In this document: piece after piece, positions 33,650 to 42,073 of the stretch
How positions within the stretch are numbered: position 1 is the stretch's first letter
Layout: every line of letters starts with the position of its first letter
NCBI RefSeq assembly: GCF_030149425.1
Contig: NZ_JASBRQ010000012.1
Location: 1-49,334, forward strand
Direction: 5' to 3'
Length of the DNA: 49,334 nucleotides
Source: Maricaulis sp.
GTDB taxonomy: Bacteria; Pseudomonadota; Alphaproteobacteria; Caulobacterales; Maricaulaceae
The notes under the pieces: generated by a model
What the model was told of the DNA's origin: nothing
The model's database searches: none
Seen by the model: only the letters and a program-made list of their open reading frames with translations
Translations under genes and position numbers: made by a program

Positions 33650-34567
33650 ATGGCGGCGACAGATCAGCCGATCATCATCAAAAAAGTCGTCAAAGGCGGC
33701 GGTCATGGACACCATGGCGGCGCCTGGAAGGTGGCCTATGCCGACTTCGTGACCGCGATGATGGCGTTCTTCCTGCTGATGTGGCTCATCAATACCACCA
33801 CTCCGGAACAAAAGCGCGGTATCGCTGATTACTTTGCTCCGGCAAGCGTCTCGCCGTCCAATTCCGGTTCCGGTGCTCCCCTCGCGGGCACCTCGCCCGG
33901 GGATGACGGCGTTCAGGGCTCCGGCGACAGTTCCATGCGCGAACGTCTCGCCCCGACAGCGCCGCAGGAAAACGACCGCAATGAGCAGCAGTCTCCCGAG
34001 GCCTCACCAGAGTCTGACGGAGAACCCGCCGTTTCCACCGATGCCATCATGGAAGCGCAACAGCGCCGGGCCGAAGCACAGCTCTACAGTGCAGAGATGT
34101 CTTTGCGTCAGGCGATGCAGGAAATGCCTGAGCTGGCTGAGCTGTCCAATCATGTGATCATCGACCAGACCCCGGAAGGCCTGCGTATCCAGCTGGTTGA
34201 CCAGGAAGGCCGCCCGATGTTCAACCCGGGCTCGGTTGAGCCGAATGAGCGCGCCGTCACCCTGTTGCGCGCCGTATCGCGCATCGCCGAACGTCTGCCC
34301 AACCGTCTGGCCATCGCCGGCCACACCGATAGCGGCCCGACCAGCGCTGCAGGCTACAGCAATTGGGATCTGTCCTCCGACCGTGCCAATGCGGCCCGAG
34401 CCGTGTTGCAGTCGGAAGGTATTACCGACGACCGGATCTATGAAGTTCGCGGCAAGGCCGGCTCCGAGCCGCTCTATCCGGACGATCCCTACATGCCGGG
34501 TAATCGCCGTATCTCGATTACCCTGCTGCGTGAAGCACCGGTCCTGCCCATCGGTCACCGCCTCTAA
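33650..34567 (+). CDS. motB: Flagellar motor stator protein MotB
   Basis: The 305-residue protein anchors the MotA/MotB proton channel to peptidoglycan. A His/Gly-rich N-terminus leads to the single transmembrane helix (about 33-48) with the essential proton-carrying aspartate Asp32 in YADFVTAMMAFFLL. A long Ser/Pro/Glu/Gln-rich periplasmic linker (about 68-130) follows. The OmpA-like peptidoglycan-binding domain has LAIAGHTDSGP and LSSDRANAARAVL. The ATG at 33650 is preferred because AAGGTGG lies six bases before it and directly abuts the earlier ATG at 33644. No motA or other flagellar gene is next to it. Confidence 0.94.
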   Translation: MAATDQPIIIKKVVKGGGHGHHGGAWKVAYADFVTAMMAFFLLMWLINTTTPEQKRGIADYFAPASVSPSNSGSGAPLAGTSPGDDGVQGSGDSSMRERLAPTAPQENDRNEQQSPEASPESDGEPAVSTDAIMEAQQRRAEAQLYSAEMSLRQAMQEMPELAELSNHVIIDQTPEGLRIQLVDQEGRPMFNPGSVEPNERAVTLLRAVSRIAERLPNRLAIAGHTDSGPTSAAGYSNWDLSSDRANAARAVLQSEGITDDRIYEVRGKAGSEPLYPDDPYMPGNRRISITLLREAPVLPIGHRL

Positions 34568-34623
34568 CGAGCGGGCGTCGCTCAGGAAATCACAGTCCGG
34601 ACTTCGCAAACCACAGAACTGCG

Positions 34624-34630
34624 TGCTAGC
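34624..34630 (+). promoter_or_regulatory. Candidate -10 element (TGCTAGC)
   Basis: TGCTAGC lies 45 bases before the SLC13 permease ATG in the motB-permease gap. It is the third occurrence of TGCTAG in a short pre-gene region of this window. Confidence 0.3.
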
Positions 34631-34674
34631 GTGCATGGCTGGTCAGTTCGGACTCACGGTTTCCTGAAAACACA

Positions 34675-36513
34675 ATGATTGAAGCACCGTCTGTAGAGAT
34701 GTGGCAGATGTGGGTCGTCCTCGCCGGGGTCGGCCTTGCCATCGTGTTTTATTGCTGGGACCGCTTCCCCATCGAGATCGTCTCGGCATCGGTTGTCGCG
34801 GTCATCATGGTCTTCTTCCATGCCTTCCCGCTGCAGACCGACAATCCGACGGCTGGACAATTACTGTCCGGCTTCGCCAATCCGGCACTGATCACCATTC
34901 TTGCCCTGCTGATTGTCGGTCAGGGAATCTTCCAGACCGGCGCCATGGACGGACCAACGCGATGGATGCTGGCTTCTTACGAGCTGCACCCGCGCACGAC
35001 ATTGATTGCGATGTTCGCCTTCGTTTTCGCGGTCAGCGCCTTCATCAACAATACCCCGGTCGTGGTGATGTTCATCCCGGTGCTTGCGGCGATCGCGAAG
35101 CGGATGGAGCAAAGTCCATCGAAGATGATGATCCCGCTGAGTTATGTCTGCATCCTCGCCGGCATGACCACGCTGATCGGCTCCTCAACCAACCTCCTGG
35201 TCGCTGACAGCCTGTTCACAGCGACGGGAAATAGTCTCGGCTTCTTCGCGCCAACCGGCCCCGGACTGTTCCTGGCCGCCGTCGGTCTGCTCTACGTCCT
35301 GCTCTTCCTGCCCAAGCTTCTGCCTGAGCGCGCCTCGATGGAAGAGGCGCTGAAGGGCGGCGACGGCCGGCAATATATTGCCCAGCTTGAAGTCACACGC
35401 GATCACCCCCTGCTGGGAAAATCCCCCGTCGCGGGCATGTTTACCGACTTGCCGGACATGACGGTGCGGATGATCCAGCGCGGCGAACACGCCTTTCTGC
35501 CGCCCTTCTCCAACATGACCCTTCAGGACGGTGACCTCGTCATCATCGCCTCGACGCGCCAGAAGCTGCAGGAATTGTTCTCGGCCAATCGCAATCTGAT
35601 GAAGGGCCTTTTGGAGGCGAGCGATAATGACAGCCCGGCCCCCGGTGACCGGCTCGCCATTACCGAGGCTGTGGTCGCGCCCGGTTCACGCCTGATCGGC
35701 CGTACGATCGAACAGATCGGTTTCCGCCACGCAACCGGATGTGTCGTGCTTGGCGTGCAGCGCCGCAGCCGCATGATCCGCTCGCGCATGGGCGAGATCC
35801 GGCTTGAAGCCGGCGACACGCTGCTCCTGTTCGGATCCTCCGGGGCGATGAAAGCCCTACGCGCGGACCGCGACCTGCTGCTGCTGGAATGGTCGACCAC
35901 CTCCATCGCCGACCCGCGTCGCACCACGGCTGCGCGTATCATATTCGGCGGCGTGGTTTTTCTTGCAGCGACCGGGCTGACCCCGATCGTGCTCGCCTCC
36001 TTGCTGGGCGCAGTCGGCATGATCGCCACCGGCTGCCTCAACACCCGGCAGGCGGCGCGGGCGGTGGATATGCGGATATATCTGCTGATCGGATCCGCCT
36101 TTGCGCTCGGCACGGCGCTGGAAACAACCGGCGGCGCCGATCTGCTCGCCAGTGTCGTGGTCAACGCCTTCGCCCCCTTCGGACCGGTGGTGCTGATGTC
36201 GGCCCTCTTCCTGCTGATCGCGGCCCTGACCAATGTGCTGTCCAACTCGGCAACCGCGATCCTGTTCACACCGATCGCCGTCGGCGCCGCAGATCAGCTC
36301 GGTGCGGATCCGACCATGTTCGCCCTGACCGTCCTGTTCGCCGCGAACACCTGTTTCGCCACGCCGATCGGTTATCAGACCAATCTTCTGGTGATGGGCC
36401 CGGGACATTATCGCTTCGGCGATTATCTGCGCGCCGGTGCGCCGCTCGCGGTTCTGATCTGGATCGCCTACACCGCCTATCTGACCCTACACTACGCGGT
36501 GTTTGGCGGTTAG
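34675..36513 (+). CDS. SLC13/DASS-family permease with two TrkA-C domains
   Basis: The 612-residue protein has about 11 membrane helices split by a central soluble part of roughly 170 residues carrying two TrkA-C (RCK C-lobe) domains, about 233-300 and 320-400 (GDLVIIASTRQKLQEL and AGDTLLLFGSSGAMKAL). The membrane halves have the duplicated signatures SAFINNTPVVVMFIP with LIGSSTNLLV, and ALTNVLSNSATAILFTP with ATPIGYQTNLLV. Such proteins carry sulfate, dicarboxylates or other anions with Na+; the substrate here is unknown. It has no close operon partner, lying 107 bases after motB. Confidence 0.9.
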   Translation: MIEAPSVEMWQMWVVLAGVGLAIVFYCWDRFPIEIVSASVVAVIMVFFHAFPLQTDNPTAGQLLSGFANPALITILALLIVGQGIFQTGAMDGPTRWMLASYELHPRTTLIAMFAFVFAVSAFINNTPVVVMFIPVLAAIAKRMEQSPSKMMIPLSYVCILAGMTTLIGSSTNLLVADSLFTATGNSLGFFAPTGPGLFLAAVGLLYVLLFLPKLLPERASMEEALKGGDGRQYIAQLEVTRDHPLLGKSPVAGMFTDLPDMTVRMIQRGEHAFLPPFSNMTLQDGDLVIIASTRQKLQELFSANRNLMKGLLEASDNDSPAPGDRLAITEAVVAPGSRLIGRTIEQIGFRHATGCVVLGVQRRSRMIRSRMGEIRLEAGDTLLLFGSSGAMKALRADRDLLLLEWSTTSIADPRRTTAARIIFGGVVFLAATGLTPIVLASLLGAVGMIATGCLNTRQAARAVDMRIYLLIGSAFALGTALETTGGADLLASVVVNAFAPFGPVVLMSALFLLIAALTNVLSNSATAILFTPIAVGAADQLGADPTMFALTVLFAANTCFATPIGYQTNLLVMGPGHYRFGDYLRAGAPLAVLIWIAYTAYLTLHYAVFGG

Positions 36514-36551
36514 ATTAGGCGCTGAGTGTCAATTCGAATCGAAACCCAGCT

Positions 36552-37304
36552 GTGACCCACCCGTTCGCCACGCGCCAGATACCCTTCTTTTTGACAGCGG
36601 CCTCGCCCTGTCCGTATCTGCCTGGACAGTGGGAACGCAAAGTCTTCACCCGGATCGATCCCGGCGAGGGCCCGGCCCTCAATGACGCGCTGTCGCATGC
36701 CGGTTTCCGGCGCAGCCAGTCTGTGCTCTACCGCCCGGCCTGCGAAGCCTGCGATGCCTGCAAATCGGTCCGCATCGACGCCGAGGCCTTTGACTGGAAG
36801 CGGCGCTGGCGCAAGCTGGCGGCCCGCAATAGCGATCTGCATGTCTGCACCGACAACAATACGGCGACGGCGGAGCAGTATGAGATCATGAGCCGCTATC
36901 TCGACACCCGTCATGATGATGGCGACATGGCGGGGATGAGCTTTGGCGAATTCGTGCTCATGGTCGAGGAAGGGGCACAGCGCACCCATATCACCGAATA
37001 CCGCACCCCGGACGGCCGGCTGATCGCCGGTGCGCTGACCGATGTGCTCAAGGACGGCCTGTCGCTGATCTACAGCTTCTTTGACCCGGACGAGGAGAAG
37101 CGCTCGCTGGGCGCCTACATGATCCTCGACGCCGTGCGCCAGGCCGAGGCTCTGGGCCTGCCCTTTGTCTATTTGGGCTATTGGGTGCGCAATAGCCGCA
37201 AAATGGCCTACAAGGCCCAATTCCAGCCGCTACAAGTGCTCACACCGGCCGGGTGGAGCGCGTTCGACGATCTCGCGTTTGACGAGACCGGGGACATAGA
37301 GTAG
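36552..37304 (+). CDS. bpt: Aspartate/glutamate leucyltransferase (Bpt)
   Basis: The 250-residue aminoacyl-tRNA protein transferase attaches leucine to proteins starting with Asp or Glu, marking them for ClpS/ClpAP. It is related to eukaryotic arginyltransferase. Motifs are TRQIPFFLTAASPCPYLPG near the N-terminus, then RSQSVLYRPACEACDACKSVRI (Cys cluster) and the C-terminal IYSFFDPDEEKRSLGAYMIL with YWVRNSRKMAYKAQFQP. The start is GTG at 36552; no good ribosome-binding site is visible but the N-terminus agrees with the family. The gene stands alone between two transporter units. Confidence 0.94.
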   Translation: MTHPFATRQIPFFLTAASPCPYLPGQWERKVFTRIDPGEGPALNDALSHAGFRRSQSVLYRPACEACDACKSVRIDAEAFDWKRRWRKLAARNSDLHVCTDNNTATAEQYEIMSRYLDTRHDDGDMAGMSFGEFVLMVEEGAQRTHITEYRTPDGRLIAGALTDVLKDGLSLIYSFFDPDEEKRSLGAYMILDAVRQAEALGLPFVYLGYWVRNSRKMAYKAQFQPLQVLTPAGWSAFDDLAFDETGDIE

Positions 37305-37352
37305 CGCCGCACGCATAACGACGCAGTATACCGTATCTCGGGGGAGACCAGC

Positions 37353-38474
37353 ATGGATCGACGGACATTTTTGAGCGGCGCCACGGTTGCAGCCGCTTCA
37401 GTGGCAACAGCCTGCGCCGATGGCGGCCAGCAGGCCGGCAGCTCGCCCTCTGCCCCGGCGATCAATCGGGGCGTCAAACGCCTGCGCATGGTCACCACCT
37501 GGCCGGCCAATTTCCCGGGCCTGGGTACCGCCGCCAATAATGTCGCCGCCTACGCCAATGCCATGTCTGGCGGCACGCTGGATATCCGCGTCTATGCGGC
37601 CGGCGAAATCGTCAGCGCCTTCGAGGTTTTCGATGCCGTCTCCGAGGGCACGGCGGACATGTATCACGGTGCCGAATACTACTGGCAGGGCAAGTCCCCA
37701 GCCTTCAATTTCTTCACCGCCGTGCCGCTCGGCATGACGGCGATGGAGATCATGGGCTGGGTTGAGAGCGGTGGCGGTCAGGCGCTGTGGGACGAGCTCT
37801 CCGGCCAGTTCAACATCAAGCCGTTCCAGGCGGGCAATTCCGGTCACCAGATGGGCGGCTGGTTCAAGCGCGAGATCAATACGCTGGATGATTTCCGCGG
37901 CCTGCGCATGCGGATTCCCGGTCTCGGCGGCAATGTGCTGCGCGAGCTTGGCGGCGCGGCAGTGACCCTGTCCGGCGGCGAGATCTACCCGGCCCTGCAA
38001 TCCGGCGCCATCGATGCGACGGAATGGGTCGGCCCGTGGAATGACCTGGCTTTCGGCTTCTATCGCGAGGCGCCCTTCTATTACGGCCCGGGCTTCCACG
38101 AGCCGGGGTCCTGCCTCGGTGTTGGCGTCAATCTGCAGGTCTGGGAAGGCCTCGATGCCGACCACCAGGCGATCATCCAGAATGCCTGCCGCGCGGCCAA
38201 TAATGTCTCCCTGGCCGAGTTCCAGTATCAAAACGCCATCGCCCTGAAAGTCCTGGTCGAGGAGCACGGCGTCGAACTGCGCAGCTTCAGCGACGAAATG
38301 TGGGCCCGGATCGGCGAGATCTCCGAACAGGTGGTGGCCGATACCGGCAATGCCGACCCGTTCACGCGCCGCGTCTATGACAGCTATCTGGAGGCGCGCA
38401 ACACGATGCGCGGCTGGGGCCGGATTTCCGAGATGCCCTATCTGGCCCAGCGCGAACGCGCACTCGGCGAGTAG
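37353..38474 (+). CDS. TRAP transporter substrate-binding protein (DctP/TakP-like)
   Basis: The 373-residue periplasmic binding protein carries a twin-arginine signal (DRRTFLSG, residues 2-9) and a possible lipobox cysteine at about 21 (VATAC). The mature part matches the TakP/2-oxoacid group of TRAP receptors: KRLRMVTTWPANFPGLG, the segment GLRMRIPGLGGNVLRELG with its substrate arginine, and GAIDATEWVGPWNDLAFG. TakP of Rhodobacter binds pyruvate and other 2-oxoacids as a dimer, so such substrates are suggested. GGGGGAG precedes the ATG. Stop codon and the next ATG are contiguous. Confidence 0.9.
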   Translation: MDRRTFLSGATVAAASVATACADGGQQAGSSPSAPAINRGVKRLRMVTTWPANFPGLGTAANNVAAYANAMSGGTLDIRVYAAGEIVSAFEVFDAVSEGTADMYHGAEYYWQGKSPAFNFFTAVPLGMTAMEIMGWVESGGGQALWDELSGQFNIKPFQAGNSGHQMGGWFKREINTLDDFRGLRMRIPGLGGNVLRELGGAAVTLSGGEIYPALQSGAIDATEWVGPWNDLAFGFYREAPFYYGPGFHEPGSCLGVGVNLQVWEGLDADHQAIIQNACRAANNVSLAEFQYQNAIALKVLVEEHGVELRSFSDEMWARIGEISEQVVADTGNADPFTRRVYDSYLEARNTMRGWGRISEMPYLAQRERALGE

Positions 38475-39260
38475 ATGATGCGCCAGGGCGACGGCCTGCT
38501 GCTCACCCTCCTCGTGCTGACGGCGGGGCTTGTGATTGCCGACGGCATGACCGGCGGAGCTGTGGCCAGCTGGGCGCAGGCCAATGTGCCCGGCCTAGCG
38601 CAGCAGACCGGCGCAGTGCTGGGATGGATCGGCGCCAAGGCCTGGCCGGTCCTCTTCCTGCCGCTGGTCCTGGCCTTGGTGAGCAAGGTGCAGACCCTGC
38701 CGGGCCGCTCGATCCGGTCCGTGCTCTGGAGCATCAAGCTGACCGAGAGCATTACCGGCAGTATCGGCGGCGCAGCGCGCTGGTTCGCCCTCGGCCTGGT
38801 GATCGCAACCGCCATCATCGTGGTGCAGCGCTATGTCTTCGGCTATGCCTCGACCAAGCTGCAGGAGAGCGTGATCTACATGCACGCCCTGCTCTTCCTG
38901 CTGGCCGCCGCCTCGACCTTGATGGCCGACGGGCATGTCCGCGTCGATATCTTCATTGCCAAGGCGAGCGCCCGCGGACGGGCCTGGGTCGACCTCTTTG
39001 GCACCTATCTCGCCCTGTTCCCGATGAGCGCGCTCATCCTGTGGGCTTCGACGGGCTATATGAACTCGACCTGGCGCATCCTCGAGCGCTCGCGCGAGAG
39101 CGACGGGCTGCCCTTTGTCTTCCTGCTCAAGACGGCCATCCCGCTATTTGCCATCCTGATGATCCTGCAAGGCATTGCCATAGCCGGACGCGCGGTTTTG
39201 ACCCTGGCCGGAGAAGAGCCTCCGGCACGGCCGAAAAACCTTGGCGAGGGGGAGGTCTGA
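38475..39260 (+). CDS. TRAP transporter small permease (DctQ), enlarged
   Basis: The 261-residue membrane protein is the small subunit that joins receptor and large permease. It is longer than the usual 160-180 residues: two extra N-terminal helices (about 7-25 and 55-72) precede the typical four-helix DctQ core (about 100-240) with YVFGYASTKLQESVIYMHALLFLLAAASTL. This enlarged form is typical of the TakQ type. ATG at 38475 or 38478 begins directly after the dctP stop codon. Confidence 0.88.
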   Translation: MMRQGDGLLLTLLVLTAGLVIADGMTGGAVASWAQANVPGLAQQTGAVLGWIGAKAWPVLFLPLVLALVSKVQTLPGRSIRSVLWSIKLTESITGSIGGAARWFALGLVIATAIIVVQRYVFGYASTKLQESVIYMHALLFLLAAASTLMADGHVRVDIFIAKASARGRAWVDLFGTYLALFPMSALILWASTGYMNSTWRILERSRESDGLPFVFLLKTAIPLFAILMILQGIAIAGRAVLTLAGEEPPARPKNLGEGEV

Positions 39261-39261
39261 G

Positions 39262-40857
39262 ATGGCTATGCTGATCGAAATCCTGCCCTTCTTGATGTTC
39301 GCGGCAGCCTTTATCGCGCTACTGCGCGGTTATCCCGTTGCCTTCACCCTGGCCGGGGTGGCCCTGCTCTTTGCCCTGATTGGCATGGCCATCAACGTCT
39401 TTGACCCGATCCATTTCCGTGCCTTCCCGCAACGCATTTACGGCAATCTGATGGAGATGGACCGGCAGATCCTGGTCGCTGTTCCGCTCTTCGTCTTCAT
39501 GGGCGTTATGCTGGAAAAGTCCAAGGTCGCAGAGGAATTGCTCGAGGCCATGGGGGCCCTGTTCGGCTCCCTGCGCGGCGGGCTGGGGATTTCCGTTGTC
39601 GTCGTCGGCGCCCTGCTGGCCGCCTCGACGGGGATTGTCGGCGCCACGGTGGTGACCATGGGGCTGCTCTCCCTGCCGACCATGCTCAAGCGCGGGTATT
39701 CGCCCGAGCTGGCGGCCGGCTCGATTGCCGCCTCCGGCACGCTGGGCCAGATCATCCCGCCCTCCATCGTGCTCGTCCTTCTCGGCGACCAGATCTCCAA
39801 CGCCTACCAGGAAGCCCAGCGCGAACAGGGCATTTTCTCACCTGATATTGTCTCGGTCGGTGACCTCTTCGCCGGCGCGCTGATCCCGGGCCTGCTCCTG
39901 GTCGGTCTGTATATCGGTTATCAGGTGTTTATCGCCGTGACCCGTCCGGGCGATGCTCCCGCGGCTCCGCCGCAGGAAGGCGGTGCCGACTGGGGCAAGA
40001 TCGCCCGTGCCCTCCTGCCCCCGCTCGGCCTGATCGTGGCGGTACTCGGTTCCATCCTGGCCGGCCTGGCCACCCCGACCGAAGCGGCCGGTATCGGCGC
40101 TGTCGGCGCGACCTTCCTGGCCGGCGTGCGCAATGCCGGATCGGACAGCAATCCCCGCGGCGGTCAGCTCCTTGCCTTTGCCGGCATGATCTCACTGATC
40201 GGTCTGATCACGCTTGTTGTCATCGCCAATATTGGCCAGGAACGGCGGCTTTATGTCGCCGATCTCGGCGCCGCCGGATCGATGCTGGCCATGGCCCTGG
40301 TCCTCGTCACCCTTGCCGGTGCCGGCCTCAGCCTGTGGCGCCTGAAACGCTCCGGCGTGCTCGATGATGTCATGACCTCGACGGCGACGATTTCCGCCAT
40401 GGTCTTCGTCATCCTGATCGGCGCCTCGCTCTTCTCACTCATCTTCCGCGAACTGGGCGGCGATGAAGTGGTCCAGCACGCGCTGGAAGCCGTCCCGGGC
40501 GGCAAGTGGGGCGCCCTGGCCATCGTCATGCTGGTGATGTTCCTATTGGGCTTCTTCCTCGACTTTATCGAGATCACCTTCGTGGTCGTGCCGATCGTGG
40601 CACCGATCCTGTTGATGATGGGGATTGATCCGGTCTGGCTCGGCGTTCTCATGGCGATGAACCTGCAAACCAGCTTCCTGACCCCGCCCTTCGGCTTTGC
40701 CCTCTTCTATTTGCGCGGGGTGGCGCCGGCGAGCGTGACTACCGCCGCGATTTATCGCGGGGCAATCCCCTTCGTCATCATCCAGCTGATCGGCATTCTG
40801 GCCGTGGCGCTCCTGCCCTGGCTGGCCACGGCCCTGCCGGAGTGGCTTTACGGATGA
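39262..40857 (+). CDS. TRAP transporter large permease (DctM), enlarged
   Basis: The 531-residue polytopic permease forms the sodium-driven transport pathway. Motifs are AVPLFVFMGVMLEKS, ASTGIVGATVVTMGLLSLP, IAASGTLGQIIPPSIVLVLL, ATPTEAAGIGAVGA and NLQTSFLTPPFGFALFY. Typical DctM is about 430 residues; the extra 90 lie in the middle (about residues 290-380), with two added helices. The ATG at 39262 has GGGGGAGG upstream; an in-frame TTG at 39241 is not supported. Its stop overlaps the AI-2E gene start. Confidence 0.92.
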   Translation: MAMLIEILPFLMFAAAFIALLRGYPVAFTLAGVALLFALIGMAINVFDPIHFRAFPQRIYGNLMEMDRQILVAVPLFVFMGVMLEKSKVAEELLEAMGALFGSLRGGLGISVVVVGALLAASTGIVGATVVTMGLLSLPTMLKRGYSPELAAGSIAASGTLGQIIPPSIVLVLLGDQISNAYQEAQREQGIFSPDIVSVGDLFAGALIPGLLLVGLYIGYQVFIAVTRPGDAPAAPPQEGGADWGKIARALLPPLGLIVAVLGSILAGLATPTEAAGIGAVGATFLAGVRNAGSDSNPRGGQLLAFAGMISLIGLITLVVIANIGQERRLYVADLGAAGSMLAMALVLVTLAGAGLSLWRLKRSGVLDDVMTSTATISAMVFVILIGASLFSLIFRELGGDEVVQHALEAVPGGKWGALAIVMLVMFLLGFFLDFIEITFVVVPIVAPILLMMGIDPVWLGVLMAMNLQTSFLTPPFGFALFYLRGVAPASVTTAAIYRGAIPFVIIQLIGILAVALLPWLATALPEWLYG

Positions 40858-41993
40858 GCCCGCAACGCAAGCTCGAGCTGGAACGGTTTTTCATCGCCGC
40901 CCTGGCGCTGGTGATCTCGGCGATCTTCTTCTGGATGATCCGCGATTATCTCGCCGCGCTCTTCCTCGCGGCTGTGCTGACGATCTTCCTGCAGAAGCCG
41001 CAGAACTGGCTGTCCGCCAAGTTCGGCGGACGGCCGGGGCTGGCCGCCGGCCTGATCGTCACCGGCTCGGTTCTGGCCATTGTGATCCCGGCGGGTCTGC
41101 TTCTGGGCGTCATCGCCGAACAGGCCATACAGGTGACCAGCCTGGTTGCCCCCTGGGTGCAACAGCAAGTCGCGGCGATCCGGGCCGAAGGCCTGGACGG
41201 CCTGCCCGAATGGCTCCCCTTCCGTGAAGCCATTATTGAATATCAAGCCACCATCGCCGCCCAGTTGGGCAATCTCGCCAGAACAGTGGGCAATATCCTC
41301 GTGTCCTCACTGCGCGCCGGTACGGGCGGAATCCTGATCGGCACGCTGAACTTCTTCATCCTGATCTATGCCCTCTTCTTCTTCCTCCTGAAGGGCCGGG
41401 ATATGAGCCGCGCCGCCATCACCCTGGTCCCGATGATGGAGAAGGATCGCCGCATGCTCGCCGAGCGGGCGATCTCCACCATTCGTGCCACGGTCAAGGG
41501 ATCCTTCCTGATCGCGATCGTGCAGGGCTCGCTCACCGGTCTCGGCCTCTTCATCGCCGGCGTGCCCGGGGCGATTTTCTGGGGTGCGATCGCGACGCTG
41601 CTGTCGATTATCCCCATGGTGGGCCCGCCCTTGATCTGGATCCCGGCCGCGATCTGGTTGTTTGTCTCCGGTCAGACGGTTCCGGCCATTGGCCTGGCGG
41701 CCTGGGGCGGTATCTTCATTTCCTGGTCCGACAACATCCTGCGCCCCATCCTGGTCGGCAAGGACGCGAAAATGTCTGACCTCATGGTGCTGATTTCGAC
41801 ACTTGGCGGACTGACGCTTTTCGGCGCCGTGGGGATCATTCTCGGCCCGGTGATCGCCGCCCTCTTCTCCTCGGTTTGGTATATCTTCCGCGAGGCCTTC
41901 GCCGGCTTGCTGGAGGTCGATGAAGAGGAAGCCTTCCAGGAACAGCTCAAAGACGCCAAAGACCCGCCGGACGAGCCGACGCCGGGGATGTAG
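40854..41993 (+). CDS. AI-2E family transporter (PerM-like)
   Basis: The 379-residue membrane protein has about eight helices and the family signatures IFFWMIRDYLAALFLAAVLTIFLQKP, a periplasmic helical stretch, LNFFILIYALFFFLLKGRD and VGPPLIWIPAAIWLF, then LRPILVGKDAKMSDLMVLISTLGG. Members export autoinducer-2, act as Na+/H+ antiporters or have unknown substrates. The ATG overlaps the dctM stop by four bases (ATGA), so it is a fourth gene of the TRAP operon, an unusual linkage. The C-terminal tail is acidic. Confidence 0.9.
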   Translation: MSPQRKLELERFFIAALALVISAIFFWMIRDYLAALFLAAVLTIFLQKPQNWLSAKFGGRPGLAAGLIVTGSVLAIVIPAGLLLGVIAEQAIQVTSLVAPWVQQQVAAIRAEGLDGLPEWLPFREAIIEYQATIAAQLGNLARTVGNILVSSLRAGTGGILIGTLNFFILIYALFFFLLKGRDMSRAAITLVPMMEKDRRMLAERAISTIRATVKGSFLIAIVQGSLTGLGLFIAGVPGAIFWGAIATLLSIIPMVGPPLIWIPAAIWLFVSGQTVPAIGLAAWGGIFISWSDNILRPILVGKDAKMSDLMVLISTLGGLTLFGAVGIILGPVIAALFSSVWYIFREAFAGLLEVDEEEAFQEQLKDAKDPPDEPTPGM

Positions 41994-42073
41994 CCGCCGT
42001 CAGCGGGCTATTCATGCGCGGGTTAACCGGGCCACAACTCTCATAAGATATACGCATAATCAAAGTCTTGGTT

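Noticed and set aside
34578..34592. Terminator after motB (GAGCG/CGCTC)
   Set aside because: Only five-base arms and no T run follow, so support is too weak.
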